A model generated the notes under the pieces. It made no database searches and had not been told where the DNA came from. It was given only the letters and a program-made list of their open reading frames with translations. The translations under genes and the position numbers were made by a program. A stretch of 64,000 nt of DNA from an uncultured Bacteroidales bacterium (GTDB lineage: Bacteria > Bacteroidota > Bacteroidia > Bacteroidales > F082), in assembly GCA_947307415.1 (NCBI GenBank), contig CAMZJA010000001.1, forward strand, positions 62,001 through 126,000, given 5' to 3'. Positions within the stretch are counted from its first letter, which is position 1. Every line of letters begins with the position of its first letter. Of the stretch, positions 56,184 through 62,731 are shown one piece after another.

Positions 56184-58274
56184 TTAGAATTTAGCGTAGA
56201 AACGTTTACCTGCCTCTACCTGACGTGCCTGTGAGAAGTTGCTGACGCGTTTCATGTAGCCGATGACGCGTGTGAGGTAGTCGAGGTGTTCGCTGCCGCA
56301 CTTCGGGCATTTCTTGAGATAACGCTTGTCGATGTGTCCGCAGTCGTTGCAAACTGTGTTCGGAATGTTGAATGTGAAGTAGTTGCAGCCTTCTTTTGAC
56401 GCCACGCGTAACAGCTGACGGTACTGATCCTCTGTGAGATGTTCCTCGAGGTTGCAGTGCAATGCCGAGCCGCCTGTGAGGTGTTTGATGTAACGCTCGC
56501 CGTGAAGTTTAAACTTATCGAGGACGTTAGTATTCTGATTCTCAACCACATAGAAGTAACTGTTATAGCAGTCACGAGGCACTTTGTAGCCATCTTCCTT
56601 ATCCCATTTCGCATGTTTCACGCCCACGTTCTCGGCAGGAATCATTTCGCAGTTGAACATCAAGCCAGGTTTCTTGTACTGCTTGTTGTATTTCTCGATA
56701 AGGCTGAGGATTTGTTCCACAAAGTGTTGATACTCAGGGTTATCGCTGATTTCGATACCTTTAAATTCAGCTGCTTCGACTATTCCGTTGACACCTATTG
56801 TGAGGTATTGGCGGTCGATAGCGATGTAGCCGGCGTCGAACAATGGGAGCATGCCTTTATCGCGAAGGTAGCGGAGGTTGCTGTCGTAAGCCATCTGCAC
56901 CTTGTGCATGAGGTCGATGACTTCTTCCACGAAGCTAAGGAACGGCAAGCGGTTCTGCTCTTCGTACTGGATGCAGCGGTTCATGTTGATGGTGAGCACG
57001 CTCTTCGAGCCTGTCGACACGCCACCGGCGCCGAGGGTGTAGCTGAACTCGTTGTCGGTAATCTCGTTACGGAGACGGCAGCATGAGCTGAGTGAGTCGG
57101 CATTGTCGCTGACGTAGGTGAAGAACGAGTGGCCTTCAGCGTACATCTCAGCTGTGAAGTCGGCATATTCCTTATCGGCGATATCGCCATTCTCTGAAAG
57201 GAGAGCCATGGTCTCGACAGGGAATGTCAAGACGGTCTTGAGACGTTCGGCGTTGAACCATTTCATGAAGCGTTTCTGGAGCCAGTTGAGTGAGCCCCAG
57301 TCAGGCTGGCTGCCATCCGGGAAGTAGAAGTTTCCGAAGAGGCTCTTGAAGTAGAACTTGTCGTAGTATGAGATGTTCCAGAACACCGACTGGTAGTTAC
57401 GTGCGCCGGTAGGCTGGTTGATGGAGTAAACTATCTGTTCGAAGCAGTCGGTGATGACCTTGTCGAGGGTGCGTTTGCGTGTCGACAGGTCGACCACTTC
57501 GTTAGCGCGAAGATAGTAGTCTTTTCCGTATTCCATTCCGATGAAATAGTTGAGATACATCAGGAATTCCGGAGTTGCGCAGGCGCCGCTCAGCATGCTC
57601 GACACCATGAACACCATGTTGATGAAGCCGCCGCAGAACGACTTAAGGTTGGTCGGGCGTGTGGCGTTGCCGCCGATTGACTTGGTACCTTCGAGGAGCC
57701 AAGGATACATAGTGATACTGGCGCAGTAGTTGGCGATGCTTGTCTCGTCATTTTTGTAGATGAAATGATGGTTGAGCAGCTCGATATATTTGTCGGCGAC
57801 CTCTTTGCCGTACATGTCTTTGATTTTGTCGCAGAGCATACGGCGGTTAAGACGTATGAAGTTTGATTTCGGCAGCTCTCCGATGAGGGTTGCGATGTTC
57901 TTTTTCTCAACGTTGGCGTTGGCGTCGTACTTACTTCCTGTGGCGGCATTCTGCGCGTTGCAGTAATTGATGAGGAAGTCGAGTTTATCCTTGACCTCAC
58001 GGTCTTCATAATGACGCTGACGGTAAAGGATATACGATTTTGCCACGTTGTAATAACGTTCGGCCATGAGGGCGTTCTCCACCTGATTCTGAATCTCTTC
58101 AACAGAAATTCCGTCGTGAATGCTGACACGGCTCATGATGTTGGTGAGAACCTCCTGCGGTGCGAAGCTGCCGACGCTGAGGAAGGCTTTCTGAATTGCA
58201 TTTTTAATTTTATCAACTGAGAAAGGCTCGCGCTTACCATTTCTCTTGATAATAAAGACCTGGTTAAACTCCAT
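56184..58274 (-). CDS. nrdD: anaerobic (class III) ribonucleoside-triphosphate reductase
   Basis: A 696-residue glycyl-radical enzyme that makes deoxynucleotides without oxygen. An N-terminal ATP-cone (1-95, VFIIKRNGKREPFSVDKIKNAI) provides allosteric control. Near the C-terminus the zinc site CNDCGHIDKRYLKKCPKCG is followed by RVIGYMKRVS with the radical G672. Catalytic cysteines fall in the barrel (for example NADSLSSCCRLRNE). The sequence is close to the Bacteroidales form. Presence of this enzyme implies an anaerobic life style. Confidence 0.95.
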   Translation of the reverse strand: MEFNQVFIIKRNGKREPFSVDKIKNAIQKAFLSVGSFAPQEVLTNIMSRVSIHDGISVEEIQNQVENALMAERYYNVAKSYILYRQRHYEDREVKDKLDFLINYCNAQNAATGSKYDANANVEKKNIATLIGELPKSNFIRLNRRMLCDKIKDMYGKEVADKYIELLNHHFIYKNDETSIANYCASITMYPWLLEGTKSIGGNATRPTNLKSFCGGFINMVFMVSSMLSGACATPEFLMYLNYFIGMEYGKDYYLRANEVVDLSTRKRTLDKVITDCFEQIVYSINQPTGARNYQSVFWNISYYDKFYFKSLFGNFYFPDGSQPDWGSLNWLQKRFMKWFNAERLKTVLTFPVETMALLSENGDIADKEYADFTAEMYAEGHSFFTYVSDNADSLSSCCRLRNEITDNEFSYTLGAGGVSTGSKSVLTINMNRCIQYEEQNRLPFLSFVEEVIDLMHKVQMAYDSNLRYLRDKGMLPLFDAGYIAIDRQYLTIGVNGIVEAAEFKGIEISDNPEYQHFVEQILSLIEKYNKQYKKPGLMFNCEMIPAENVGVKHAKWDKEDGYKVPRDCYNSYFYVVENQNTNVLDKFKLHGERYIKHLTGGSALHCNLEEHLTEDQYRQLLRVASKEGCNYFTFNIPNTVCNDCGHIDKRYLKKCPKCGSEHLDYLTRVIGYMKRVSNFSQARQVEAGKRFYAKF

Positions 58275-58305
58275 ACTACGTTAGTTTTATATAATGTTAT
58301 TGCTC

Positions 58306-58320
58306 GTTTATTTAATAAAC
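58306..58320. promoter_or_regulatory. inverted repeat in nrdD leader
   Basis: GTTTATT-T-AATAAAC lies 32 bases before the nrdD start. It could be an operator or a small leader hairpin; no known regulator is matched. Confidence 0.3.
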
Positions 58321-58384
58321 ACTGTGATTTCCAACAATGGCTCATTCTGAAATTCTCATCATAATCCCATCGTTGTTTTCATTG

Positions 58385-58392
58385 CAAAATTA
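58385..58392 (-). promoter_or_regulatory. -7 box of nrdDG
   Basis: TAATTTTG on the minus strand with a start near 58378 and a leader of about 100 bases. The nearest TTTG upstream is 24 bases away, longer than usual. Confidence 0.4.
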
Positions 58393-58446
58393 TACAAAAC
58401 TTTTTGGATTTTTGCGCAAAAATTTATCTTTTTATTAACAAAATTA

Positions 58447-59184
58447 TTAACATTTTACAACATCAACAGCCACAAGGGGTTGGCGATTTTCGAGTGCTTT
58501 TTTCACCTTCGTGAAGCCGCTTTCGACGACAAAACGGCCGTCTTTTTTGTTGATAATTAGTTTTGCGCCGCTGTCGTCGGGCTCATTACCTTTTAATATT
58601 AATGACTTCGGGGAAAGCCATATCCTGGTGTATTCTATTCCTTCTTCAAAAGCTTTGAAACTATTGAAAACCAATTCATTAACCTCATCTCTGCTGGCGT
58701 GGCTGGTATCGACGATAAGATCATAGTTGCTGTAGTCGTCGAGGTTGCAGTGGTAGAAGTTCTGGTAGCGCAGCAGCTCGCTCTTCCTTCTGTCGATGAT
58801 CTCCTGGCGCGCTGTCGCCTTGTCGGAATACGACTCGCTGACGCGGCCAACGTCGTTGAAGATTCGCTCGGTTGCGGTGTCCACATCAACATAGAGATAA
58901 ATCTTAAACGACGAAGGCACAAAATGCCATGCCATGCGCGAGTCGAAGATTATTTTCTCGTCGGTGCGGCCCAGTTCAGCCATGGTGTCGTCGACGTAGT
59001 GGTCGTATTTAGGGTCGTTCTCGATAAACTCGTTGAACTCCTTCGCCGACATGCCGTGTTTTGCAGCTAATTGTCTGAATAATAAGCCTGCTGACACTAT
59101 TCTGAATGGCATTTTGCTGATCAAATAATTAGCGACGGTGCTTTTTCCGCTACCGAGCTCGCCCGACAATGTGATGTGGTTCAT
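58447..59184 (-). CDS. cytidylate-kinase-like P-loop protein with C-terminal extension
   Basis: A 245-residue protein. The N-terminal 185 residues are a nucleotide-kinase fold: P-loop GELGSGKST (8-16), then SAGLLFRQLAAKHGM and FDSRMAWHF, as in cytidylate-kinase-like families. The last 55 residues (from about 190: RIWLSPKSLILKGNEPDDSG ... PLVAVDVVKC) form an extra beta domain that loosely recalls the ParB N-terminal fold; function unknown. It overlaps the upstream membrane gene by four bases. It is unlikely to be the housekeeping cmk, which normally has a different length and context. Confidence 0.7.
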   Translation of the reverse strand: MNHITLSGELGSGKSTVANYLISKMPFRIVSAGLLFRQLAAKHGMSAKEFNEFIENDPKYDHYVDDTMAELGRTDEKIIFDSRMAWHFVPSSFKIYLYVDVDTATERIFNDVGRVSESYSDKATARQEIIDRRKSELLRYQNFYHCNLDDYSNYDLIVDTSHASRDEVNELVFNSFKAFEEGIEYTRIWLSPKSLILKGNEPDDSGAKLIINKKDGRFVVESGFTKVKKALENRQPLVAVDVVKC

Positions 59185-59669
59185 TTTTCTTCTTTAAAAG
59201 GGTTAATTTTTTGTGTTTCAGTTTGAATTCTATCGGTAAATTTCGAAATCACCCTCAGAGGTGCTATTATCAAGACTATGAGAAGCTCCATGACGTAGAC
59301 CTCCATCGCCGGAGGATAAGTCGTATAGAATTGACACACAACGAGTAAGATGGTGAAAATCATGAAAAGAAACTTACCGAAACGTTTCTTTAAAAAGACT
59401 AAAAAGAGGCTTGTGACTATCGCGGCAAGGAGTATCCATTGGCAGATAAACAAGGTAAAATGATGCGAAGTCACTAACTCGTTGAGGTTCTCGTTGATAT
59501 AAGCCTCATCGAAAACTATGTTATATCTTATCAAAAGATAGGTCGTAAAGAAGAAAAACAATATATAATAGGTGATGGCAAAGGTGCACACCAGTTTCAT
59601 GCCCAGTGTGACGTGCTTGCGCTCAGTGAAGATACTTTGTCTCTCCTTTATGACCTTCTCTTCTGTCAT
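59181..59669 (-). CDS. membrane protein, four helices, unknown function
   Basis: A 162-residue integral membrane protein with helices at about 25-48, 70-92, 97-113 and 118-138, a charged N-terminus and a charged C-terminal tail (DRIQTETQKINPFKEEK). No family recognised. It lies in an operon between another four-helix protein (one-base overlap) and the kinase-like gene (four-base overlap). Confidence 0.65.
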   Translation of the reverse strand: MTEEKVIKERQSIFTERKHVTLGMKLVCTFAITYYILFFFFTTYLLIRYNIVFDEAYINENLNELVTSHHFTLFICQWILLAAIVTSLFLVFLKKRFGKFLFMIFTILLVVCQFYTTYPPAMEVYVMELLIVLIIAPLRVISKFTDRIQTETQKINPFKEEK

Positions 59670-60166
59670 TAAAACATATATTTCTTAGAATAGATATAAT
59701 AAATTCCGATCCAGATGGCTGTCAGGATGACGCTACCTAAAATAGAGGTGCCTGTGACACTGGTGACGAATATCGCGGTGACGATTAGGATCAGAATTTG
59801 TGAGATGGCGTAGATATGGAAGCCTTTTTTCAGCTGTTTCCACATGTAGAGTACACCGATGAACGAACCCACAAACAGCAGAGCCATAAGCAGATAGCTC
59901 ATGCGGCTGATAGCTAGCTGTGACTGCATGGTTGCTTCAACCTCCTCCATGTCGGGAGCAAATTTCTCCATCATCTCGTAGTATTCCTCGCTCTCGCCGA
60001 GTTCTTGCATGATATTATATGCCAGGAACCACAAGATATTGCTTAAGAATTGAAATCCCGCGTTGATGAACGAGAGCACGCAGAAGGCCTCCATCAGAAA
60101 CGGACGGACTGGCTTAGGGTTTTCGAAGCTGTTGTAGTTTTGTTCGGTGTTGAGTTGTTCTTCCAT
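59669..60166 (-). CDS. membrane protein, four helices, unknown function
   Basis: Start set at the ATG at 60166 (MEEQLNTEQN...), which the -7 box at 60188-60195 supports; the longer frame to 60283 would begin upstream of the transcript start. The 165-residue protein has helices at about 27-50, 89-109, 118-136 and 140-158, and an acidic stretch between the first two (ELGESEEYYEMMEKFAPDMEEVE). Family not recognised. First gene of the three-gene operon. Confidence 0.7.
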   Translation of the reverse strand: MEEQLNTEQNYNSFENPKPVRPFLMEAFCVLSFINAGFQFLSNILWFLAYNIMQELGESEEYYEMMEKFAPDMEEVEATMQSQLAISRMSYLLMALLFVGSFIGVLYMWKQLKKGFHIYAISQILILIVTAIFVTSVTGTSILGSVILTAIWIGIYYIYSKKYMF

Positions 60167-60187
60167 GATAATGATATTATTTGCTTG

Positions 60188-60195
60188 CAAAGATA
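60188..60195 (-). promoter_or_regulatory. -7 box of membrane-protein/kinase operon
   Basis: TATCTTTG on the minus strand, 21 bases before the ATG at 60166. No TTG at 19-21 bases upstream. Confidence 0.45.
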
Positions 60196-60250
60196 GTAAA
60201 AATATTAGTTCAAAATGGTTTCGGTGAAGAAAATTTCGTAGAAAAAGGGC

Positions 60251-60279
60251 ATAAAAAGAGACGTGCCGCAACACGTCTC
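60251..60279 (-). terminator. terminator of CsgG-like gene
   Basis: Minus strand GAGACGTG / CACGTCTC with a six-base loop, then TTTTTAT. It is another member of the GAGACG palindrome group. Confidence 0.8.
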
Positions 60280-60306
60280 CCAAATCAATAAGTTATAAAT
60301 TAACCG

Positions 60307-61587
60307 TTAGAAATTCAAAACCAGCCCTATTCCACCGTTGCTTGTTACTCCCATGCCAAGTGTCGCCGGCTTTGCACAGTGCTTGTTATACTCTTTATAG
60401 GCTTCGCGCTTTTTATTATTGCCAACTATAAACTCCGGGAGTGCTATTACCCCCAAAATAGCTGCGTCAGCAATTAACCAATACTCACCAGAAGCTAATC
60501 CAGCTCCCGCTAATGCTAAACCAGCACCAGCAGGTATTAATCCAATTATAGTCCACGTTTTGCCTTTATTATATTTAGCCCAAGCCTCCGGACAATCTTC
60601 AATAAGCCCTTTATAATCCTGTTTTGACAATCTGTCGTCACCTAAGTAAAATGCGTTACCTCTTTTATGAATAGTCAAACTTCCTTTCTCACGCAGCATT
60701 TCATTTGTATGAGTTAACATATTATCATAAACTTTTTGTGTATTGTCTTCAAACACAAAAGTATTCTCATCACCCCAAGGTCTCAAAACTATATCGTTGT
60801 ATTTGCGACCGTTAGGTTCAATAATCATTATACCTTGAACATCTTCTGGGATTCTTTCGAAAAACAGATGATATTCCCAAACGCCTTGACCGATCTGTCT
60901 GCCTGAATCGTTATAATTGTCAACTATATTGACATTTGACGCATCTGTTAATCTGTATTTAATGCGTGTTGACATATCTTCGATATAAGTCGCTCTGTTT
61001 ATTCCAAGCTGCTGCTTTGGATTTACAGATACATATTTCAATGTCACTTTTGTAAAGTTGCCTCTGCTTTCAATTTTGGTAATAAAACTTTTATTGTCAA
61101 CATTATCACCGTATGCGTAAGTTGAAAATTCTTTTAGATTGCCAAACAAATCATTTGCCAATGCCTCCGAAGTTTCAACGAGTTCTCTGAGCGATTTCAA
61201 AGTTGAATACTTTTTGGCCGTTTTCCAAACTTTTGATGTTTTAATGTCTAAAAGTCTGGCAACAATGTAATACTCATCGCCGAATTTAGTTACATCGGCT
61301 ACACATACGTTGCTCGCACCGAATTTACGACCCAAATCATACAGAGCAGCGTCATCGATTTCATAATTGCCCTGCTCTTTCTTAATTTGCGCCATAAAGT
61401 CAGCTGTTCTTTCAATTGCGACATAATCGGCTGTTTGCGTAATAGCAGAAACCAACTCACTTCCTAAAACTCTTTTGGTTTCCTGTGAAACCCCTTCAGT
61501 TGCAGTGACATAAACAGCTACTGTCTTTTGGGCAAATGCCGTCATTGTCAGCATCAAACCCACAATAAGTGTAAAAACTTTCTTCAT
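60307..61587 (-). CDS. exported CsgG/LpoB-like protein
   Basis: A 426-residue protein with a signal peptide (1-20, FAQ). Residues 22-150 resemble the CsgG/LpoB-type nucleotide-binding-like fold: ELVSAITQTADYVAIERTADF, AALYDLGRKFGASNVCVADVTKFGDEYYIVARLLDIKT. The middle part is beta-rich, and two hydrophobic stretches near residues 345-385 (WTIIGLIPAGAGLALAGAGLA) may anchor it. Proteins with this domain act in curli export or peptidoglycan-synthase activation; the role here is not clear. No promoter box is found between its start and 61855, so it may be read from 61850 through a structured leader. Confidence 0.65.
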   Translation of the reverse strand: MKKVFTLIVGLMLTMTAFAQKTVAVYVTATEGVSQETKRVLGSELVSAITQTADYVAIERTADFMAQIKKEQGNYEIDDAALYDLGRKFGASNVCVADVTKFGDEYYIVARLLDIKTSKVWKTAKKYSTLKSLRELVETSEALANDLFGNLKEFSTYAYGDNVDNKSFITKIESRGNFTKVTLKYVSVNPKQQLGINRATYIEDMSTRIKYRLTDASNVNIVDNYNDSGRQIGQGVWEYHLFFERIPEDVQGIMIIEPNGRKYNDIVLRPWGDENTFVFEDNTQKVYDNMLTHTNEMLREKGSLTIHKRGNAFYLGDDRLSKQDYKGLIEDCPEAWAKYNKGKTWTIIGLIPAGAGLALAGAGLASGEYWLIADAAILGVIALPEFIVGNNKKREAYKEYNKHCAKPATLGMGVTSNGGIGLVLNF

Positions 61588-61627
61588 TTTGTTATTAGTT
61601 TTAAATTAATGATTCCTTAATTTTTGA

Positions 61628-61660
61628 CAATAAAAAAACCGCGAACTTTTTGTTCAGACG
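61628..61660 (-). terminator. intrinsic terminator ahead of CsgG-like gene
   Basis: Minus strand CCG-TCT-GAAC-AAAAA-GTTC-G-CGG followed by seven T, 41 bases upstream of the ATG at 61587. It ends the structured RNA candidate and could attenuate the gene. Confidence 0.6.
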
Positions 61661-61850
61661 GAGGTTCTAGACTACCTGTAGTACAAACAAGAAAGCTCAC
61701 GGCAAATCACCGAGAGCGTTTCTCCTTTCTTGCGTACTACTGCTGAAATTGTCTAGATTCCCGTCTACGAAGAAAAGCGAAAACGCCTTTTTATATGTCT
61801 TTAAATACTTTTAACTTTTTCTGTTTCTTTTTAAAATTTTTATGATTTAT
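61629..61850 (-). ncRNA. candidate structured RNA or leader (rod-shaped hairpin)
   Basis: Minus strand, about 220 bases from the promoter at 61856-61886 to the terminator at 61628-61660. Bases 61658-61771 form a long interrupted rod: AGACGG/CCGTCT, TCTAGAC/GTCTAGA, GTAGTAC/GTACTAC, AGAAAG/CTTTCT and an apical CTC.CGG/CCG.GAG, with internal loops between. The first 70 bases are A-rich. The shape recalls 6S RNA (long hairpin with central bubble), but no conserved sequence was recognised. Alternatively it is the 5' leader of the CsgG-like gene. No coding potential is evident. Confidence 0.55.
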
Positions 61851-61855
61851 CGTTG

Positions 61856-61886
61856 CAAAGATACGTGTTTTTTTGAAGAAATCAAA
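61856..61886 (-). promoter_or_regulatory. promoter of the minus-strand structured RNA
   Basis: Minus strand: TTTG (61883-61886), 19 bases, TATCTTTG (61856-61863), a full match to the Bacteroidota consensus; predicted start near 61850. Confidence 0.75.
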
Positions 61887-61904
61887 AATATTTTAAAAAA
61901 GTGG

Positions 61905-61934
61905 TTGACTTTTAATAAAAAAGTAGTATATTTG
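61905..61934 (+). promoter_or_regulatory. promoter of the plus-strand structured RNA
   Basis: TTG (61905-61907), 19 bases, TATATTTG (61927-61934) on the plus strand; predicted start near 61941. Back to back with the preceding promoter. Confidence 0.75.
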
Positions 61935-61940
61935 CAGTGT

Positions 61941-62040
61941 AAAATAAAGGGCTGCCAGAGCCATGATTCGCGGAACGGTGGCAGGCGCATTGCGCGTGTT
62001 GAGTGGTTCGACCCCACCGACAGTCCTTTATTTTATTTTT
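61941..62040 (+). ncRNA. candidate small structured RNA, about 100 nt
   Basis: The ends pair over 14 positions (AAAATAAAGGGCTG with CAGTCCTTTATTTT, one G-U), closing the molecule, and a T-run follows. Inside, CTGCCA/TGGCAG, GCGCA/TGCGC and GTGG-TTCGACC-CCAC can form three hairpins; the last has the sequence of a tRNA T-arm. GC content is far above the flanks. It lacks the SRP RNA core motif, has no tRNA-like D or anticodon arm, and no CCA. The 3' end overlaps the end of the convergent gene at 62028. Family not recognised. Confidence 0.65.
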
Positions 62041-62516
62041 GTATACTTCCTCATCTCAAATTCATCAACACCCCTCAATTTCGAAGCAGTAACTAAGGTT
62101 ACAACTTCTTTTTTGCCATTGTCAAGCTTTATTCTTACATTTGTTTCAAGAACAAATTTGTTTTTCATATCCGTATACGTATATCTTTTAGTTTCAGAAT
62201 CATAATAAATTGACATATATGATTTTGTAAAAGGAAAACTTTGTACGTCTTCTTTACTAACAGCTATTCCTGAAGTCAATTTGGAATCTCTCCAAATATG
62301 TTCCAATTCATCATTTTTAAAATAAATAGCTTTATTTTTGATTGGTGTTCCGAATTCTTGCGCATGAAAAATAATCGCATCATCAACAATACCAACGAGA
62401 ATCGGATGTGAAGTTATATACCCTTTCTCTTTAAACTCATTATAAGCCAAACCGATAGCCTCGTAAGCTTTTTGCTCGACACTTTTAAATACTATTTTAT
62501 CATTCTTATATTCCAT
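62028..62516 (-). CDS. protein of unknown function
   Basis: A 162-residue soluble protein without signal peptide or membrane segment. It reads as a mixed alpha/beta domain (EQKAYEAIGLAYNEFKEKGYITSHPILVGIVDDAIIFHAQEF) followed by beta strands (SYMSIYYDSETKRYTYTDM, FVLETNVRIKLDNGKKEVVTLV). I recognise no family. The gene is AT-rich compared with its neighbours, and its stop lies within the 3' part of the convergent RNA candidate, so their transcripts would overlap. Confidence 0.55.
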   Translation of the reverse strand: MEYKNDKIVFKSVEQKAYEAIGLAYNEFKEKGYITSHPILVGIVDDAIIFHAQEFGTPIKNKAIYFKNDELEHIWRDSKLTSGIAVSKEDVQSFPFTKSYMSIYYDSETKRYTYTDMKNKFVLETNVRIKLDNGKKEVVTLVTASKLRGVDEFEMRKYTKIK

Positions 62517-62581
62517 ATTAATCTAATTTTGGCATTTGTTCCTTATAAAAACAAGCCATCCATAAACTTAAAAATCTGTTG

Positions 62582-62589
62582 CAAAGATA
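62582..62589 (-). promoter_or_regulatory. -7 box of the 62516 gene
   Basis: TATCTTTG on the minus strand, 66 bases upstream of the ATG. No TTG at the usual distance. Confidence 0.4.
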
Positions 62590-62667
62590 ATCATTTTCCT
62601 TTATTCAGAAAAGATTTTGTAAGATTTTCTAAAAAGATTTTAAAGAATTTTGAGCCATAAGGCGACA

Positions 62668-62702
62668 CAAAAAAATGCCGCAGATTAACTCCGCGGCATT
62701 TT
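62668..62702 (-). terminator. terminator of hutH
   Basis: Minus strand AAAATGCCGC / GCGGCATTTT with an 11-base loop, followed by TTTTGTG, 30 bases after the hutH stop. Confidence 0.8.
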
Positions 62703-62731
62703 AACAAAGAATTTTTATTGTTTAATAAATA

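Noticed and set aside
61941-62040. tRNA or tmRNA gene suggested by the T-arm-like hairpin
   Set aside because: There is a GGTTCGA hairpin and an end stem, but no D-arm, no seven-base anticodon loop, no tag frame and no CCA or discriminator arrangement.
61941-62040. SRP (4.5S) RNA
   Set aside because: The GGAA appears, but the universal flanking core (AGCAGCC after the loop) is absent.
61842-62205. Two plus-strand frames of 84 and 80 residues
   Set aside because: They run through the promoter pair and the structured RNA and into the mirror of the 62028-62516 gene; the folded RNA explains the sequence better.
62472-62660. 62-residue plus-strand open frame
   Set aside because: Covers the promoter region and 5' end of the 62516 gene on the other strand; biased low-complexity composition.
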